DNA from: DASUPK01 sp963848955
GTDB lineage: Bacteria > Actinomycetota > Thermoleophilia > Solirubrobacterales > 70-9
DNA: 64,000 nt
Assembly: GCA_963848955.1 (NCBI GenBank)
Contig: CAWKFQ010000024.1
Coordinates: forward strand, 310,001-374,000
Direction of reading: 5' to 3'
The notes under the pieces were generated by a model. The model ran no database searches and was not told the DNA's origin. It was given only the letters and a program-made list of their open reading frames with translations. This document shows, in pieces, positions 1 through 9,143 of the stretch (within the stretch, counting starts at the first letter, position 1; each line of letters opens with the position of its first letter). The position numbers were made by a program, and so were the translations under genes.

Positions 1-48
1 AGAAGGAGGTTCTGCAGGCGGCCGGGCGGCCGAGTCAACAGCTGACCG

Positions 49-738
49 ATGGCAGAGGGGAAGTACATCATCATCGCCGGGGCCGGCAAGGTGGGATGGA
101 ACCTGGCGCGGGAGCTGCTCGAGAAGGGTCACGAGGTGACCGTGATCGAGGACAACCGGAACCGGTACCTGACCGTCGAGCAGGAGCTCGAGCACAACAT
201 CCAGTACGGGGACGCCTCGGAGCTGTGGGTGCTGGAGCGGGCCGGGATCTCGCGCGCCGACCTGGTTGTCGCGGTGACCGGCGACGACGAGGACAACATG
301 CTGATCTGCCAGGTGGCGAAGGAGAAGTACCTGGTCGACCGGATCATCGCGCGGGTGAACAACCCGCGGAACCGGCCCCACTTCGAGCTGCTGGGGATCA
401 AGCCCTACGTGTCCGCGACGGACCTGATTCTGCGGCTGCTGGAGCACGAGGTGCCCGAGTACGGCCTGGTCCACCTGCTCGACCTTCCCGAGGAGCGGCT
501 GGAGATCATCGAGATGATGCTCGGCGACAACAGCAGGGTCGCGGGCATGAGGGTGGGGGACCTGAACATGCCGGAGGGCAGCCTGCTGATCTCGATCCTG
601 CGCGAGGGGCAGGGGGGCTTCGTGCCCACTCCCGACACGATCCTCGAGGCCGGGGACGAGGTGCTGGCCGTCCTCGATCCGGGGTTGGAGGAGGAGCTCA
701 AGGTCTTCTTCGGGTCGGACGGTGCCGGAGCGGACTGA
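49..738 (+). CDS. trkA: TrkA family potassium uptake regulatory subunit
   Basis: Cytosolic RCK-type subunit that binds NAD(H) and gates a TrkH/KtrB K+ channel. The 229-residue protein has an N-terminal Rossmann fold with glycine motif GAGKVG at residues 11-16 and an acidic residue closing the second strand (VIED), followed by a TrkA-C (RCK_C) domain from about residue 145. One Rossmann plus one TrkA-C domain is the usual single-unit architecture of about 220 residues. The ATG follows a TGA at 43-45 in another frame by three bases, so it may be coupled to an upstream gene outside the window, often a second trkA in related loci (inference). No clear ribosome-binding site sits at the usual distance. 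The 3' end overlaps the next gene by 17 bases. Confidence 0.93.
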   Translation: MAEGKYIIIAGAGKVGWNLARELLEKGHEVTVIEDNRNRYLTVEQELEHNIQYGDASELWVLERAGISRADLVVAVTGDDEDNMLICQVAKEKYLVDRIIARVNNPRNRPHFELLGIKPYVSATDLILRLLEHEVPEYGLVHLLDLPEERLEIIEMMLGDNSRVAGMRVGDLNMPEGSLLISILREGQGGFVPTPDTILEAGDEVLAVLDPGLEEELKVFFGSDGAGAD

Positions 739-1966
739 GTTCCTGCTGATCGGGGGTTTCGCCTCCGGTTACTGCGCCGCCGAGCTGCGCAAGAGGGGTG
801 CGGACGGAAAGATCGTGCTCGTCGGGCGCGAGACGGACCCGCCGTACGAGCGGCCGCCGCTTTCCAAGGAGCATTTGCGCGGTGAGGCGAGCCGCGAGGA
901 CGCCTACGTCAACCCGCTCTCGTGGTACGAGGAGAACGGGGTCGAGCTGCGGACTGGGACGAATGTGATGTCGCTCGATCCGGAGGCGCGGACGGTGAAG
1001 CTGCAGGGCGGGGACGAGGTGGAATTCGAGAAGGCGCTGATCGCCACCGGCGCGAACGTGAACATTCTTCGGGTGGACGGGGCGAACCTCGACCGCATCC
1101 ACTACCTGCGGACGTTCGGCAACTCGGAAAACATCCAGGCCGATGCCGAGAAGGCGGACCGCGTGGTGCTGGTGGGCGGCAGCTACATCGCCTGCGAGGT
1201 GGCCGCGTCACTGAAGTCGAAGGGGACCGACTGTTCGCTGGTGATGATGGAGGACGTGGCGCTGTCGCGAACCTTCGGCGAACGGGCGGGGCGGTGGTTC
1301 CAGGAGCTGCTCGAGTCCAAGGGAATCGAATTCCACGGCGGCGAGTCGCTCGCGACGTTCGAGGGGGATGACCACGCGAGCGCGGTCGTCACGGAGAGCG
1401 GCAAGACGATCGAGGGCGACATGGTCGTGGTCGGGGTGGGGGTGAGGCCGGACGTGATGGTGGCCCAGCGGGCGGGCTTGGAGATCAACGAGGGCGACGG
1501 CGGAATCCGCTGCGACGAGACGCTGCAGAGCTCGGTTGAGGGGATCTTCGCTGCCGGTGATGTCTGCTCGTATGACAGCCGCGTGCACGGCCGGCGGCTG
1601 CGGGTCGAGCACTGGGACGTGGCGATGCAGCAGGGGCAGCATGCTGCGAAGGCGATGCTCGGGGACACGCAGCCGTACGAGGTGGTGCCGTACTTCTTCA
1701 GCGACCTCGCTGACTGGGCAAGCCTCGAATACGTGGGGCCGGCGACCGACTGGGACGAGGAGATCTGGCGCGGGGACCCGGACGCCGGCGAATTCGCGGT
1801 CTTCTACCTCAAGGACGGCAAGGTGGCGGGCGCCTTGAGCGTGGAGCGCTCGGAGGATCTTGGCCACGCGCGCACGCTGCTCGCGGAGGGCGTGGACGTC
1901 GGATCTGACGAGGCGAAGGCCCTGCTCGGGGACCCGGACAGCGACCTGGCCGAGGTGACACCCTGA
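722..1966 (+). CDS. FAD/NAD(P)-dependent ferredoxin-reductase-like oxidoreductase
   Basis: Pyridine-nucleotide-disulfide-type flavoprotein of the BphA4/rubredoxin reductase class, which moves electrons from NAD(P)H to a small iron-sulfur partner. The 414 residues show an N-terminal FAD dinucleotide fold, a central NAD fold (VVLVGGSYIACE near 140-155), the ATGAN motif, and the late FAD-binding segment IFAAGDVC. The C-terminal domain matches the reductase dimerisation domain of ferredoxin reductases. The start is GTG at 722, inside the end of trkA. Oddity: the first glycine motif reads IGGFASG, one Gly shorter than the usual GGG-x-A-S/G, which could be real or a 3-base loss. The electron acceptor cannot be told from the sequence and no ferredoxin gene is adjacent. 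Confidence 0.88.
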   Translation: MPERTEFLLIGGFASGYCAAELRKRGADGKIVLVGRETDPPYERPPLSKEHLRGEASREDAYVNPLSWYEENGVELRTGTNVMSLDPEARTVKLQGGDEVEFEKALIATGANVNILRVDGANLDRIHYLRTFGNSENIQADAEKADRVVLVGGSYIACEVAASLKSKGTDCSLVMMEDVALSRTFGERAGRWFQELLESKGIEFHGGESLATFEGDDHASAVVTESGKTIEGDMVVVGVGVRPDVMVAQRAGLEINEGDGGIRCDETLQSSVEGIFAAGDVCSYDSRVHGRRLRVEHWDVAMQQGQHAAKAMLGDTQPYEVVPYFFSDLADWASLEYVGPATDWDEEIWRGDPDAGEFAVFYLKDGKVAGALSVERSEDLGHARTLLAEGVDVGSDEAKALLGDPDSDLAEVTP

Positions 1967-2009
1967 GGCGAATTTCGCCCGAAGACACTCGCTATCGTTC
2001 TCGCCGCCT

Positions 2010-2081
2010 TCCGGGGTCGTCTAGCCGGTAAGACGCCGGCCTCTGGAGCCGGAGACCTAGGTTCGAGTCCTAGCCCCGGAG
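2010..2081 (+). tRNA. tRNA-Gln (CTG anticodon)
   Basis: A full cloverleaf can be folded by eye. The acceptor stem TCCGGGG (2010-2016) pairs with CCCCGGA (2074-2080), with discriminator G at 2081. The D arm is GTC...GAC. The anticodon stem CCGGC/GCCGG encloses the 7-base loop CTCTGGA at 2041-2047 with anticodon CTG, and the T arm carries GGTTCGAGTCC. No CCA is encoded. Sits alone between the FAD reductase and the lipoprotein gene. Confidence 0.96.
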
Positions 2082-2169
2082 TTAGCGGAGTCGGCAAGTG
2101 CCGGCTCTTTGTTTTGGGGGCCTTGTTGCTCCGGGCGCTTCCGGCATCCTTGCTACCTTGCGCGGCCGT

Positions 2170-2875
2170 ATGCGGCGCCTGCGACATGTGTTCGTCCTGG
2201 TCGCGGCGGTTGGAGCGGGATTCGCTCTCTCGGCCTGCGGTGGCGACAGCTCTCCCGAGACTCCGATCGCGGCTCCGACGACGACGCAGCCGAGCCAGGG
2301 CAAGACGGAGTTCATCGCCCAGGCGGACTCGGTCTGCGCCGAGGCGAACAGCTCGATCGAGCAGTTCGCCGCGTCCGGCCAGGGACTCACCGAGGCGGAC
2401 CAGATCGCTCAGCTCCGCCAGGGCGTCGTGGACCAGATCAAGCAACTCAACCCTCCCAGCGACCCGACCCTGGACCAGTTCCTGAAGGCGATGTCCGACC
2501 AGGTCTCGGCCGGCCAGAAGATCGGCCTCGCCGTCCAGCGCGGCGAGGACACCACGCAGTTCGAGACCGAGCTCGACGACGCCAAGACCCAGGCCGAGAC
2601 GGCAGCGGCCTCCTACGGCTTCAAGCGAGTGCGGCCAGCCGATCACCTCCTCGGGCACCAGCACCAGCAGCTCCAGCAGCTCCAGCAGCTCGAGCTCGTC
2701 CAGCAGCAGCGGTGGCGTGGTCACCCCGAGCGCACCCAGCACCACACCCCCCGTCAGCGGTGGGACCGGCGGCGGGACGGGGAGCGGCACTTCCGGCTCC
2801 GGCACGGGCAGCGGCACGTCCGGTTCAGGCACCGGCGGCACCGGAGGCAACTCCGGCGGCGTCGGCCCGGGCTAG
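2170..2875 (+). CDS. Lipoprotein with Ser-rich and Gly/Thr-rich tail (frameshifted)
   Basis: Signal peptide with lipobox LSAC ending at about residue 23, then a helical domain of about 130 residues (many Asp, Gln and Ala), then a low-complexity tail. Reading continues to about 2624 in the starting frame. After that the sensible protein is in the next frame, with a run of about 14 serines and then TSGSGTG-type repeats to the stop at 2873-2875. The usage suggests one extra base around the Lys codon near 2622 (assembly indel likely). Without correction the first frame would read through into the antisense of the next gene for hundreds of residues. Function unknown; probably an extracytoplasmic lipid-anchored protein with a flexible stalk. 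Confidence 0.75.
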
Positions 2876-2877
2876 GG

Positions 2878-4779
2878 CTAAGCGGCTACTTCCGCCCAGG
2901 TTCCATAGAGCTCCGCGTACCGGCCGCCGGCCGCGATCAGCTCGTCGTGCGTGCCGCTCTCCATGATCCGCCCGTTCTCGAGCACCGCGATCCGGTCCGC
3001 GTTCCGGATGGTGGAGAGCCGATGCGCGATCACGATCGCGGTCCGTCCCTGCAGCAGCCGCTCCAGTCCCGCCTCGATCGTCCGCTCGGTGCGTACGTCC
3101 ACGTTCGAGGTCGCTTCGTCCAGGATCAGGATCCGCGGCTCGGCCAGCAACGCTCTCGCGAACGCGATCAACTGCCGCTGGCCCGCGGACAGCGCCACTC
3201 CCCGCTCGCCGACCTCCGCCTCGAACCCACCGGGGAGCCGCCGGATGAAGTCGCCGGCCCCGATCACATCGGCCGCCGCCTCGATCTCCTCGTCGCTCGC
3301 GTCCGGCCGCCCGAAGGCGATGTTCTCCCGCACCGTTCCCGAGAACAGGAACCCCTCCTGAGGGACGATCCCGAGCTGGCTCCGCAGACAGGTCGAACTC
3401 AGATCGCGCAGATCATGCCCATCGACCAGCACCCGCCCCCGCTGCGGATCGTAGAAGCGCGAGACGAGCTTCGCGAACGTCGACTTCCCGGCACCCGTCT
3501 CGCCGACCAGGGCCAGAGTCTCGCCGGCCGGCACGTGAATCGAGACGTCCTCCAGCGCCCACGCGGCATCGTCCTCCTCCGCGTCGCTCCTCTCGATCTT
3601 TCCGCTCGACCGCTTCAGCCCGGCGGTTCGGTCAAGCCCATAGGAAAACCAGACACCATCCATCTCGATCTCGCCGCGCAGCTTCCCGGGATCGAGCGCG
3701 CCCGGCTTGTCGACCATGTCGGGCTCCGTGTCGAGCAGGTCGAAGATCTTGTCCAGCGCGGCCATCCCCTGCTGGTAGGTCGTGTAGAGGTTGGAGAGCT
3801 GCTGGATCGGATCGAAGAAGGTGGAGAGGTAGCCGACGAACGCGACCACGATCCCGATCTGCGCGTTCCGAGCCGACTCGGTCGCGAGATCCAGTGCCTG
3901 GTAGCCGCCGTAGAGCAGGATCACCGCGGTCCCGACCGCCGAGAGCAGCTCCACGGCTGGGAAGTACGACGCGTTCAGGTAGACGGTCTTCAGGTTCGCC
4001 CGCCGGTTGAGCTCGTTGAGCTCGGCCATCCGCTCGATGTGGCGGCTCTCCTGAGCGAAGCTCCGCACCACGCGAACGCCGCTCAGGCTCTCCTGCAGGT
4101 AGGCGGTGACCTCCGCGATCCGCTCCCTGGTGATCCGATAGGCGCTCGCCGCGACGATCCGGAAGACCAGGCTCGCGATCGCGAGCAGCGGGAGCGTCAG
4201 GAACACCACCAGGGCCAGCTGGACGTCCGCCACCAGCATGATCACCACGACCCCGACGAGCGTCAGGGCGCTGGAGAACAGCGTCACCACCCCGGTGCTG
4301 ATCAGCTGGTCGAGGGCGTCGACGTCGTTCGTGATCCGCGAGATCAACACCCCGGGCCGGTTGCGAGTGAAGAACCCGATCGACATCTGCTGGACGTGCG
4401 TGAAGATCCGGATGCGCAGGTCCTGCAGAGCGCGTTCGCCCACCCATCCGACCAGGTAGGTCTGCACGTAGCTTGTGCCCCAACCGACGAGTGCAGCCAC
4501 CAAGAACCCCCCGACGATCAGGACCAGCGCGGTGGTGTCGCCGTCGAGGACCGCCGAGATCGCCCTGCCGACCAGGAACGGGGGCGCCAGGGTGGCGCCG
4601 GTGGCGAGGATGAGGGCACCGAGCATCATCAGCACCTGACGCCGGTACGGCCCCAGCAGCGAGAACAGCCAGCGCACCTTCCGCCAGCGATCGTCCTGAC
4701 CCCGGATCAGCCGCCAGAGCGAGCGGAAGAGGGCGAAGAAATTCTGTGCTCCTTGTGAATCGGGTCGCTCCTCCTGCAT
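2878..4779 (-). CDS. ABC exporter half-transporter, catalytic Walker B subunit
   Basis: Type IV (MDR/lipid-type) exporter subunit of 633 residues, with six membrane helices over about residues 45-330 and a C-terminal nucleotide-binding domain. Visible motifs are Walker A GETGAGKS (426-433), signature LSAGQ (530-534), Walker B ILILDEAT with the catalytic Glu at 555, and the H-loop AHRLST (His 586). The signature differs from canonical LSGGQ. About 25 extra charged residues are inserted between the A-loop Tyr and the first core strand. It is transcribed just after its partner (gap 55 bases) and the two are inferred to form a heterodimer. Substrate unknown; multidrug or lipid export are the usual possibilities. 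Confidence 0.92.
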   Translation of the reverse strand: MQEERPDSQGAQNFFALFRSLWRLIRGQDDRWRKVRWLFSLLGPYRRQVLMMLGALILATGATLAPPFLVGRAISAVLDGDTTALVLIVGGFLVAALVGWGTSYVQTYLVGWVGERALQDLRIRIFTHVQQMSIGFFTRNRPGVLISRITNDVDALDQLISTGVVTLFSSALTLVGVVVIMLVADVQLALVVFLTLPLLAIASLVFRIVAASAYRITRERIAEVTAYLQESLSGVRVVRSFAQESRHIERMAELNELNRRANLKTVYLNASYFPAVELLSAVGTAVILLYGGYQALDLATESARNAQIGIVVAFVGYLSTFFDPIQQLSNLYTTYQQGMAALDKIFDLLDTEPDMVDKPGALDPGKLRGEIEMDGVWFSYGLDRTAGLKRSSGKIERSDAEEDDAAWALEDVSIHVPAGETLALVGETGAGKSTFAKLVSRFYDPQRGRVLVDGHDLRDLSSTCLRSQLGIVPQEGFLFSGTVRENIAFGRPDASDEEIEAAADVIGAGDFIRRLPGGFEAEVGERGVALSAGQRQLIAFARALLAEPRILILDEATSNVDVRTERTIEAGLERLLQGRTAIVIAHRLSTIRNADRIAVLENGRIMESGTHDELIAAGGRYAELYGTWAEVAA

Positions 4780-4834
4780 TTCACGGGTCGCGCTGTCGCG
4801 CGCCCTCTCATATCGGGGCGCCCTCGCATGTCGT

Positions 4835-6605
4835 TCACAGCCTCGCCAGCTCCTCGCGGTCCTCGAGGTCCCGCTGCAGGTAGACCGAGTCCTCCAGCCC
4901 CTTCTCAGCGATCTCCTCGTACAGCGGGCAGCGCTCGAGCAGCTCCTCGTGCGTGCCGCGATCGACGATCCGGCCGCGGTCCATCACCACGATCTCGTCG
5001 GCCAGCGAGATCGTGGAGAGGCGGTGGGCGACGATGAACGTCGTCCGGCCCTCCATCGCCTCGCGCAGCCCGGCCTTGATCTGCGCCTCGGTACGAGCGT
5101 CCACCGAGGAGGTGGCGTCGTCGAGGATCAGGATGCGCGGCTCGGCCAGCAGCGCCCGCGCGATGGCGATCCGCTGCCGCTGGCCCCCGGAGAGTGTCAG
5201 GCCCCGCTCGCCGATCACGGTCTCGTACCCCTCGGGAAGCTGGGTGATGAACTCGTGCGCCTGCGCCTGCCGGGCCGCGGCCTCGATCTGCTCCGGCGTA
5301 GCCTCCGGCCGGGCGTAGGCGATGTTCCCGGCGACGGTGTCGGAGAACAGGAAGCTGTCGTCCGCGACGAAGGCGATCTCACGACGCAGCGAGGCCAGGT
5401 CGACCTCCTTGATGTCGGCGCCGTCAATCACCACACGCCCCTCGCTGGGGTCGTAGAGCCTCGCGAGCAATCCGACCAGGCTTGTCTTGCCGGATGCAGT
5501 CGGCCCGACGAGCGCGACCGTGCGGCCCGGCGCGACCTCCAGGTCGATCCCGGTGAGCGCGGGCTCAGCGCCGTCATAGCGCAACGTCACCCGCTGCAGA
5601 GAGACCTGTCCCCGGCCCTCCGGCAGCGGCGGCGCATCCGGCGGGCTCTCCATCGACGGCTCCCGGTCCAGGATCTCGAACATCCGGTTGCCAGAGGCGA
5701 CGGCGCGCTGGGCCATGCTCAGCGACATCCCCAGCCATCGCACCGGTCCGGAGAGCAGCACGACATAGACGTAGAAGGCGGTGAGATGACCGACGTTGGC
5801 GCTGCCATCGATCACCTGAAGGCCGCCCAACCAGGAGGACGGCGGCCAGGCCGATGTTCGGCAGAAATCCCATCAGCGGCGTGTAGAAGGACTGCAACCG
5901 AGTCGAGACCATGCTCTGCTCGAAGACCCGGTTCGCGGAGTGCCGGAACCGCCCGATCATGTGACCCTCTCTTGCGAACGCCTTGACGATGCGGACCCCC
6001 GAGATGCTCTCCTCGGCGTTCGTCGTCAGCTCGCCGACTCTCTGCTGGACCTCCTGCTCAGCGGGCCGGTTGCGCCGGCTGTAGCGGGTCGCGGTGACGA
6101 TCAGGAACGGCACGGGCGCCAGCGCGAGCAGCGCCAGCAGCGGGTCGAGAATGAACATCGCGACTGCCGCGAACAGGATCGTCAGCGCGCTCTGGCTCAC
6201 CCAGATCAGCCCATACCCCAGGAAGAAACGAATCGACTGCAGGTCCACCGTGGCGCGCGACATCAGCTGGCCCGTCTGCTGCGTGTCGAAGAAGGCGAGC
6301 TCGAGTTTCTGGAGGTGCTCGTAGAAGCGCTGTCGGAGGTCGAACTCGACCGCCAGCGAGACCTTCCCCGCGATCAGGCGCCGGCCCACCGTGAGCAGGA
6401 GCCGCAGAACGCCGGCGCCGAGCAGGGCCAGCACCAGCGGCAGGATGTCGTCTCGGTGCTCCGACTCGATCGCGTTGACGGCGCCGCCGATCAGCAGCGG
6501 AATCAGCACAGTCAGCCCCATCGCCAGCCAGGCGAGCAGCAGCGAAAAGATCAGCGGACGGCGATATGGACGCAGAAAATCGAGCAGGCGCCGGAAAGTG
6601 GGCAT
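4835..6605 (-). CDS. ABC exporter half-transporter, degenerate-site subunit (frameshifted)
   Basis: Partner half-transporter of about 590 residues once a single-base shift near 5830 is corrected. The membrane part is read from 6605 down and the rest of the membrane domain plus NBD continues in the next frame to 4835. NBD motifs are Walker A GPTASGKT, canonical signature LSGGQRQR, Walker B ILILDDAT with Asp in place of the catalytic Glu, and H-loop AHRLST. Asp here, with a non-canonical signature in the partner, is the arrangement known from heterodimeric exporters with one degenerate ATP site (TM287/288, BmrCD). First gene of a two-gene operon, divergent from the gene at 6706. Confidence 0.9.
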
Positions 6606-6705
6606 ACCTCAACTATAGAAAGTGAAGTAACGACCCTTGCCCAGGCGGCTTCGGCTGCGGAGCACCCTCGCATGTCCCACCTAGCCGGTCGCTACTCTCC
6701 GGCCA

Positions 6706-7113
6706 GTGCTCAGAGAGATCATCAGCTGGCCGATCTCGATGGCTCGCACGGCGGTGGACCTGCCCCGCGCGATGGAACGCAGCATCCGTGAGGCGAACGA
6801 ACTGATGGAGGTCTCGCGCGAGCAGCTCGAGGCGATACGCCGGCAGGCCGATGACGCGCTCGAGCAGGCCGAGCGCATGAACGAGCTCCTCGGACGCTTC
6901 GTCCGGCTCACCGAGCCGCTCGAGCGCGCACAGCGTGGCGGCGAGTACGCCGCGGAGCGGCTCAAGCGGGCGATCTTCGGCCCCGAGGAGGCGGCGGCGC
7001 GCGCCTCGATCGACGCCGAGGTCATCGCCGAGGAGACGGCACTGGCGGAGCAAGGGGAAGTGGCGGAGCAGCCGGAGGAATCCGCACGGCCTCCGGATCC
7101 CTCGGAGCGGTGA
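6706..7113 (+). CDS. Coiled-coil protein of unknown function
   Basis: A 135-residue protein starting at GTG, without signal peptide. Residues about 20-75 form a continuous charged heptad-like helix (many Glu, Arg and Ala), followed by a second helical stretch and an acidic Pro/Glu-rich tail. The N-terminus is moderately hydrophobic and may be amphipathic. The family is not recognised. It is divergent from the ABC exporter and its stop overlaps the GTG start of the next small gene, so the two are probably co-transcribed. A structural or membrane-associated role would be a guess. Confidence 0.65.
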   Translation: MLREIISWPISMARTAVDLPRAMERSIREANELMEVSREQLEAIRRQADDALEQAERMNELLGRFVRLTEPLERAQRGGEYAAERLKRAIFGPEEAAARASIDAEVIAEETALAEQGEVAEQPEESARPPDPSER

Positions 7114-7292
7114 GCCGTCCCGACGCCGGGCTCTGTGACCGCTGCCGCCACCAGCGCCTGATCCACAACACGCGCGGCTCGGTTTTCTCCCTATGCGAAC
7201 GATCCAAGACCGACCCCGACTTCCCCCGCTACCCCCGGCTCCCGGTGCGAAGCTGCCGCGGTTTTGAGGAGCGTGCCCTGGGTAATGGCTGA
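7110..7292 (+). CDS. Small Cys-rich putative zinc-binding protein
   Basis: Sixty residues from a GTG that overlaps the preceding stop. Four cysteines are placed as C-x2-C near the N-terminus, a third Cys in the LCERS segment, and a fourth in RSCRGFE near the end, with the sequence YPRLPV between. From memory this matches a small conserved actinobacterial family with a CxxC-RGSVF-LCERS-YPRLPV-C pattern, but I cannot verify the family by search. Probably cytosolic and metal-binding. The next gene begins inside or just after its 3' end. Confidence 0.7.
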   Translation: MSRPDAGLCDRCRHQRLIHNTRGSVFSLCERSKTDPDFPRYPRLPVRSCRGFEERALGNG

Positions 7293-7302
7293 CGGAGCAC
7301 GG

Positions 7303-7815
7303 ATGTGGATGGGGATCAGGAAGGTCGCGGGGCTGGCGATGCTGCTCGGACTGTCGGCCCTCGTGCTGACGGCCTGCGGCTCGGGTGACGACGCGACCAC
7401 CACCACCACGGCCCGGCCCGTGGTCTCTCCGGCGACCGCGGACCACCTCGCCAAGCTCAGCGACCGCATCGCCTCGGATCTCGACGCCGGCGACACCTGC
7501 CACGCTGCGCACGCCGCCGACGACCTGCACGCAGCGGTCGAGGATTCCGACCTCCCCGCCAACCTCCGGCCCGGCGTCGACGCGGTCGCGGGCGACCTGG
7601 TCAACCAGGTCAACTGTCCGCCGCCTCCACCGCCGCCCGAGCCCGAGAAGAAACCGAAGGAGCCGAAGCGCGACGAGCACGACGATGGTGACGACCACGG
7701 TCAGGGTGGCGATCACGGGAACGGGGAGAACGGCGGGCATTCCGACCACGGCGGGCACTCGGACCACGGCGGGTTCGTGCCTCCCGGCCAGGCGAAGCTA
7801 AAGGGTGAGGGATGA
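7303..7815 (+). CDS. His-rich lipoprotein
   Basis: Secreted lipoprotein. The signal peptide ends in lipobox LTAC, then a Thr run and a helical domain with two Cys of about 70 residues (DTCHAAHAADDLH...QVNCPP), a Pro run, and a charged tail rich in His, Asp and Gly. The tail contains a tandem HSDHGG repeat (DNA 7735-7775, 18-bp unit). Alternative upstream in-frame ATGs exist at 7264 and 7285; 7303 gives the most compact signal peptide. The stop overlaps the kinase start (ATGA), so it is probably translated in a coupled way with the kinase. A metal-binding or sensing role for the His tail is inference. Confidence 0.75.
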   Translation: MWMGIRKVAGLAMLLGLSALVLTACGSGDDATTTTTARPVVSPATADHLAKLSDRIASDLDAGDTCHAAHAADDLHAAVEDSDLPANLRPGVDAVAGDLVNQVNCPPPPPPPEPEKKPKEPKRDEHDDGDDHGQGGDHGNGENGGHSDHGGHSDHGGFVPPGQAKLKGEG

Positions 7816-8909
7816 CGCGCAACCTGGCCGGCGAGCGCTACGAGCTCGAGGACCGCCTCGGCCACGGCGGAATGGCGACCGTCTATCGAGCGCGCGATCT
7901 GAAGCTCGATCGCGAAGTCGCCATCAAGCTCCTCGCCGACAACTTCGCCGACGACGACGAGGTGCGGAAGAGGTTCTCCCGCGAGGCCCGGCTCGCGGCC
8001 CGGCTCGATCATCCGAACGTCGTTCAGGTCTTCGACGTGGGGGAGGAGGAGGACCGCCTTTTCATCGTCATGGAGCACGTCGAGGGGGGCACCCTCGAGG
8101 ACCGGCTCAACCGCCGGTCCCTCGACCGCGACGAGGCCCTCCGTCTTCTCGGCCAGCTCTGCCAGGGACTCGGTCACGCCCACGCGAAGAAGCTGGTCCA
8201 CCGAGACATCAAGCCGCAGAACCTGCTGCTGCGCGATTCCGACGACTGCCTGAAGATCACTGACTTCGGGATCGCGCGCGCCGCGGAGGAGACCACCCGT
8301 CTGACGCGCCCCGGCAAGGTGATCGGCACCGACCGCTACATGGCGCCGGAGCAGCTGGCGGACGGCAGGATCACGGCGGCGACCGACGTCTACGCCTGCG
8401 GGGTGGTGGCCGACGAGCTGCTGCCCGAGTCGCGCTCACCCGAGCTGCGCCAGATCGTGGCCCGCTGCCTCCGCGATGACCCAGCCGAGCGGTTCGGCGA
8501 CGCGAGCGAGCTCGGCGAGGCGCTCGCCACGGTGGAGGGCAACGGCGCGGTCGGCGTGGTTCGCCGGATCATGTCCCAGGGCCGCCCAACCAGGCCTCTA
8601 CCCGCCGGGGAGGCGACGACCGGCTGGCCGGCGCCGACCGACGTCAGACCCGGCAAGCCCCGCCGGCGGGGCCGCCGCACGCGTTTCGTCGTGGCGCTCG
8701 CGCTGATCGCGGCCGCGGCAACCGTCGGCGCCGTGATCGCCATCGGCCCCGGCGACTCGAGCCCACCGAGCACCGCGAAGCAGGAACGGCGAGCGGCGGC
8801 GCCCGTCGCGGTGCCCCGCTCGGACGACCCGGCGACCCAGGCGAGGCAGCTCTCCGAGTTCCTGCGCGCGCAGTCCCGCCCGGGGGCGGCGAACACGCAG
8901 CAGCCCTAG
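7812..8909 (+). CDS. PknB-type Ser/Thr protein kinase with shortened C-lobe and one TM
   Basis: Membrane kinase of 365 residues. Visible are the Gly loop GHGGMATV (17-24), Lys39 in VAIK, catalytic HRDIKPQN (130-137), DFG (151-153), APE (178-180) and the alpha-F Asp192. The C-lobe goes from the alpha-F helix almost directly to the segment ELRQIVARCLRDDPAERF, so about 35 residues normally holding the alpha-F/alpha-G region are missing. A basic linker and one membrane helix (about 291-312) follow, then a short Ser/Pro-rich outside tail without PASTA repeats. All catalytic residues are present, so it may be active. Coupled to the upstream His-rich lipoprotein, which could be its extracellular partner (inference). 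Confidence 0.9.
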   Translation: MTRNLAGERYELEDRLGHGGMATVYRARDLKLDREVAIKLLADNFADDDEVRKRFSREARLAARLDHPNVVQVFDVGEEEDRLFIVMEHVEGGTLEDRLNRRSLDRDEALRLLGQLCQGLGHAHAKKLVHRDIKPQNLLLRDSDDCLKITDFGIARAAEETTRLTRPGKVIGTDRYMAPEQLADGRITAATDVYACGVVADELLPESRSPELRQIVARCLRDDPAERFGDASELGEALATVEGNGAVGVVRRIMSQGRPTRPLPAGEATTGWPAPTDVRPGKPRRRGRRTRFVVALALIAAAATVGAVIAIGPGDSSPPSTAKQERRAAAPVAVPRSDDPATQARQLSEFLRAQSRPGAANTQQP

Positions 8910-9121
8910 GGAGTCGTCTTCGGCACCGGAGCGGTCGGGGTCTGTGCCGGCTTCGTGGTCGTGGGTCCGGGCGCCGTGGTCGTTGGCGCGGCCACGGTGG
9001 TCGGGGGGTGCACCGCCGGCTCGGATTTCTCGCCGCAGCCCGCGGCGGCCAGGGCCGCGACGGCCGCCATGCCGAGCACCAGCGGCCGCAGCCGCCACCT
9101 TCCCGAAGCGTGAGAGCTCAC
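8906..9121 (-). CDS. Small Thr/Pro-rich lipoprotein
   Basis: Seventy-one residues: a basic N-terminus, a hydrophobic helix and a lipobox-like AAAGC, then a disordered Thr/Pro tail with TTTAPGPTTTKP-like repeats. Convergent with the kinase gene and overlapping it by four bases. No globular domain; function unknown. Confidence 0.6.
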   Translation of the reverse strand: MSSHASGRWRLRPLVLGMAAVAALAAAGCGEKSEPAVHPPTTVAAPTTTAPGPTTTKPAQTPTAPVPKTTP

Positions 9122-9143
9122 GGCCAGGACGGTAACGAAGCCC

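Noticed and set aside
2098..4758. An 886-codon plus-strand open frame across the ABC gene
   Set aside because: Only the first part is the lipoprotein. The rest is the antisense of a gene with all ABC motifs, entered through a frameshift.
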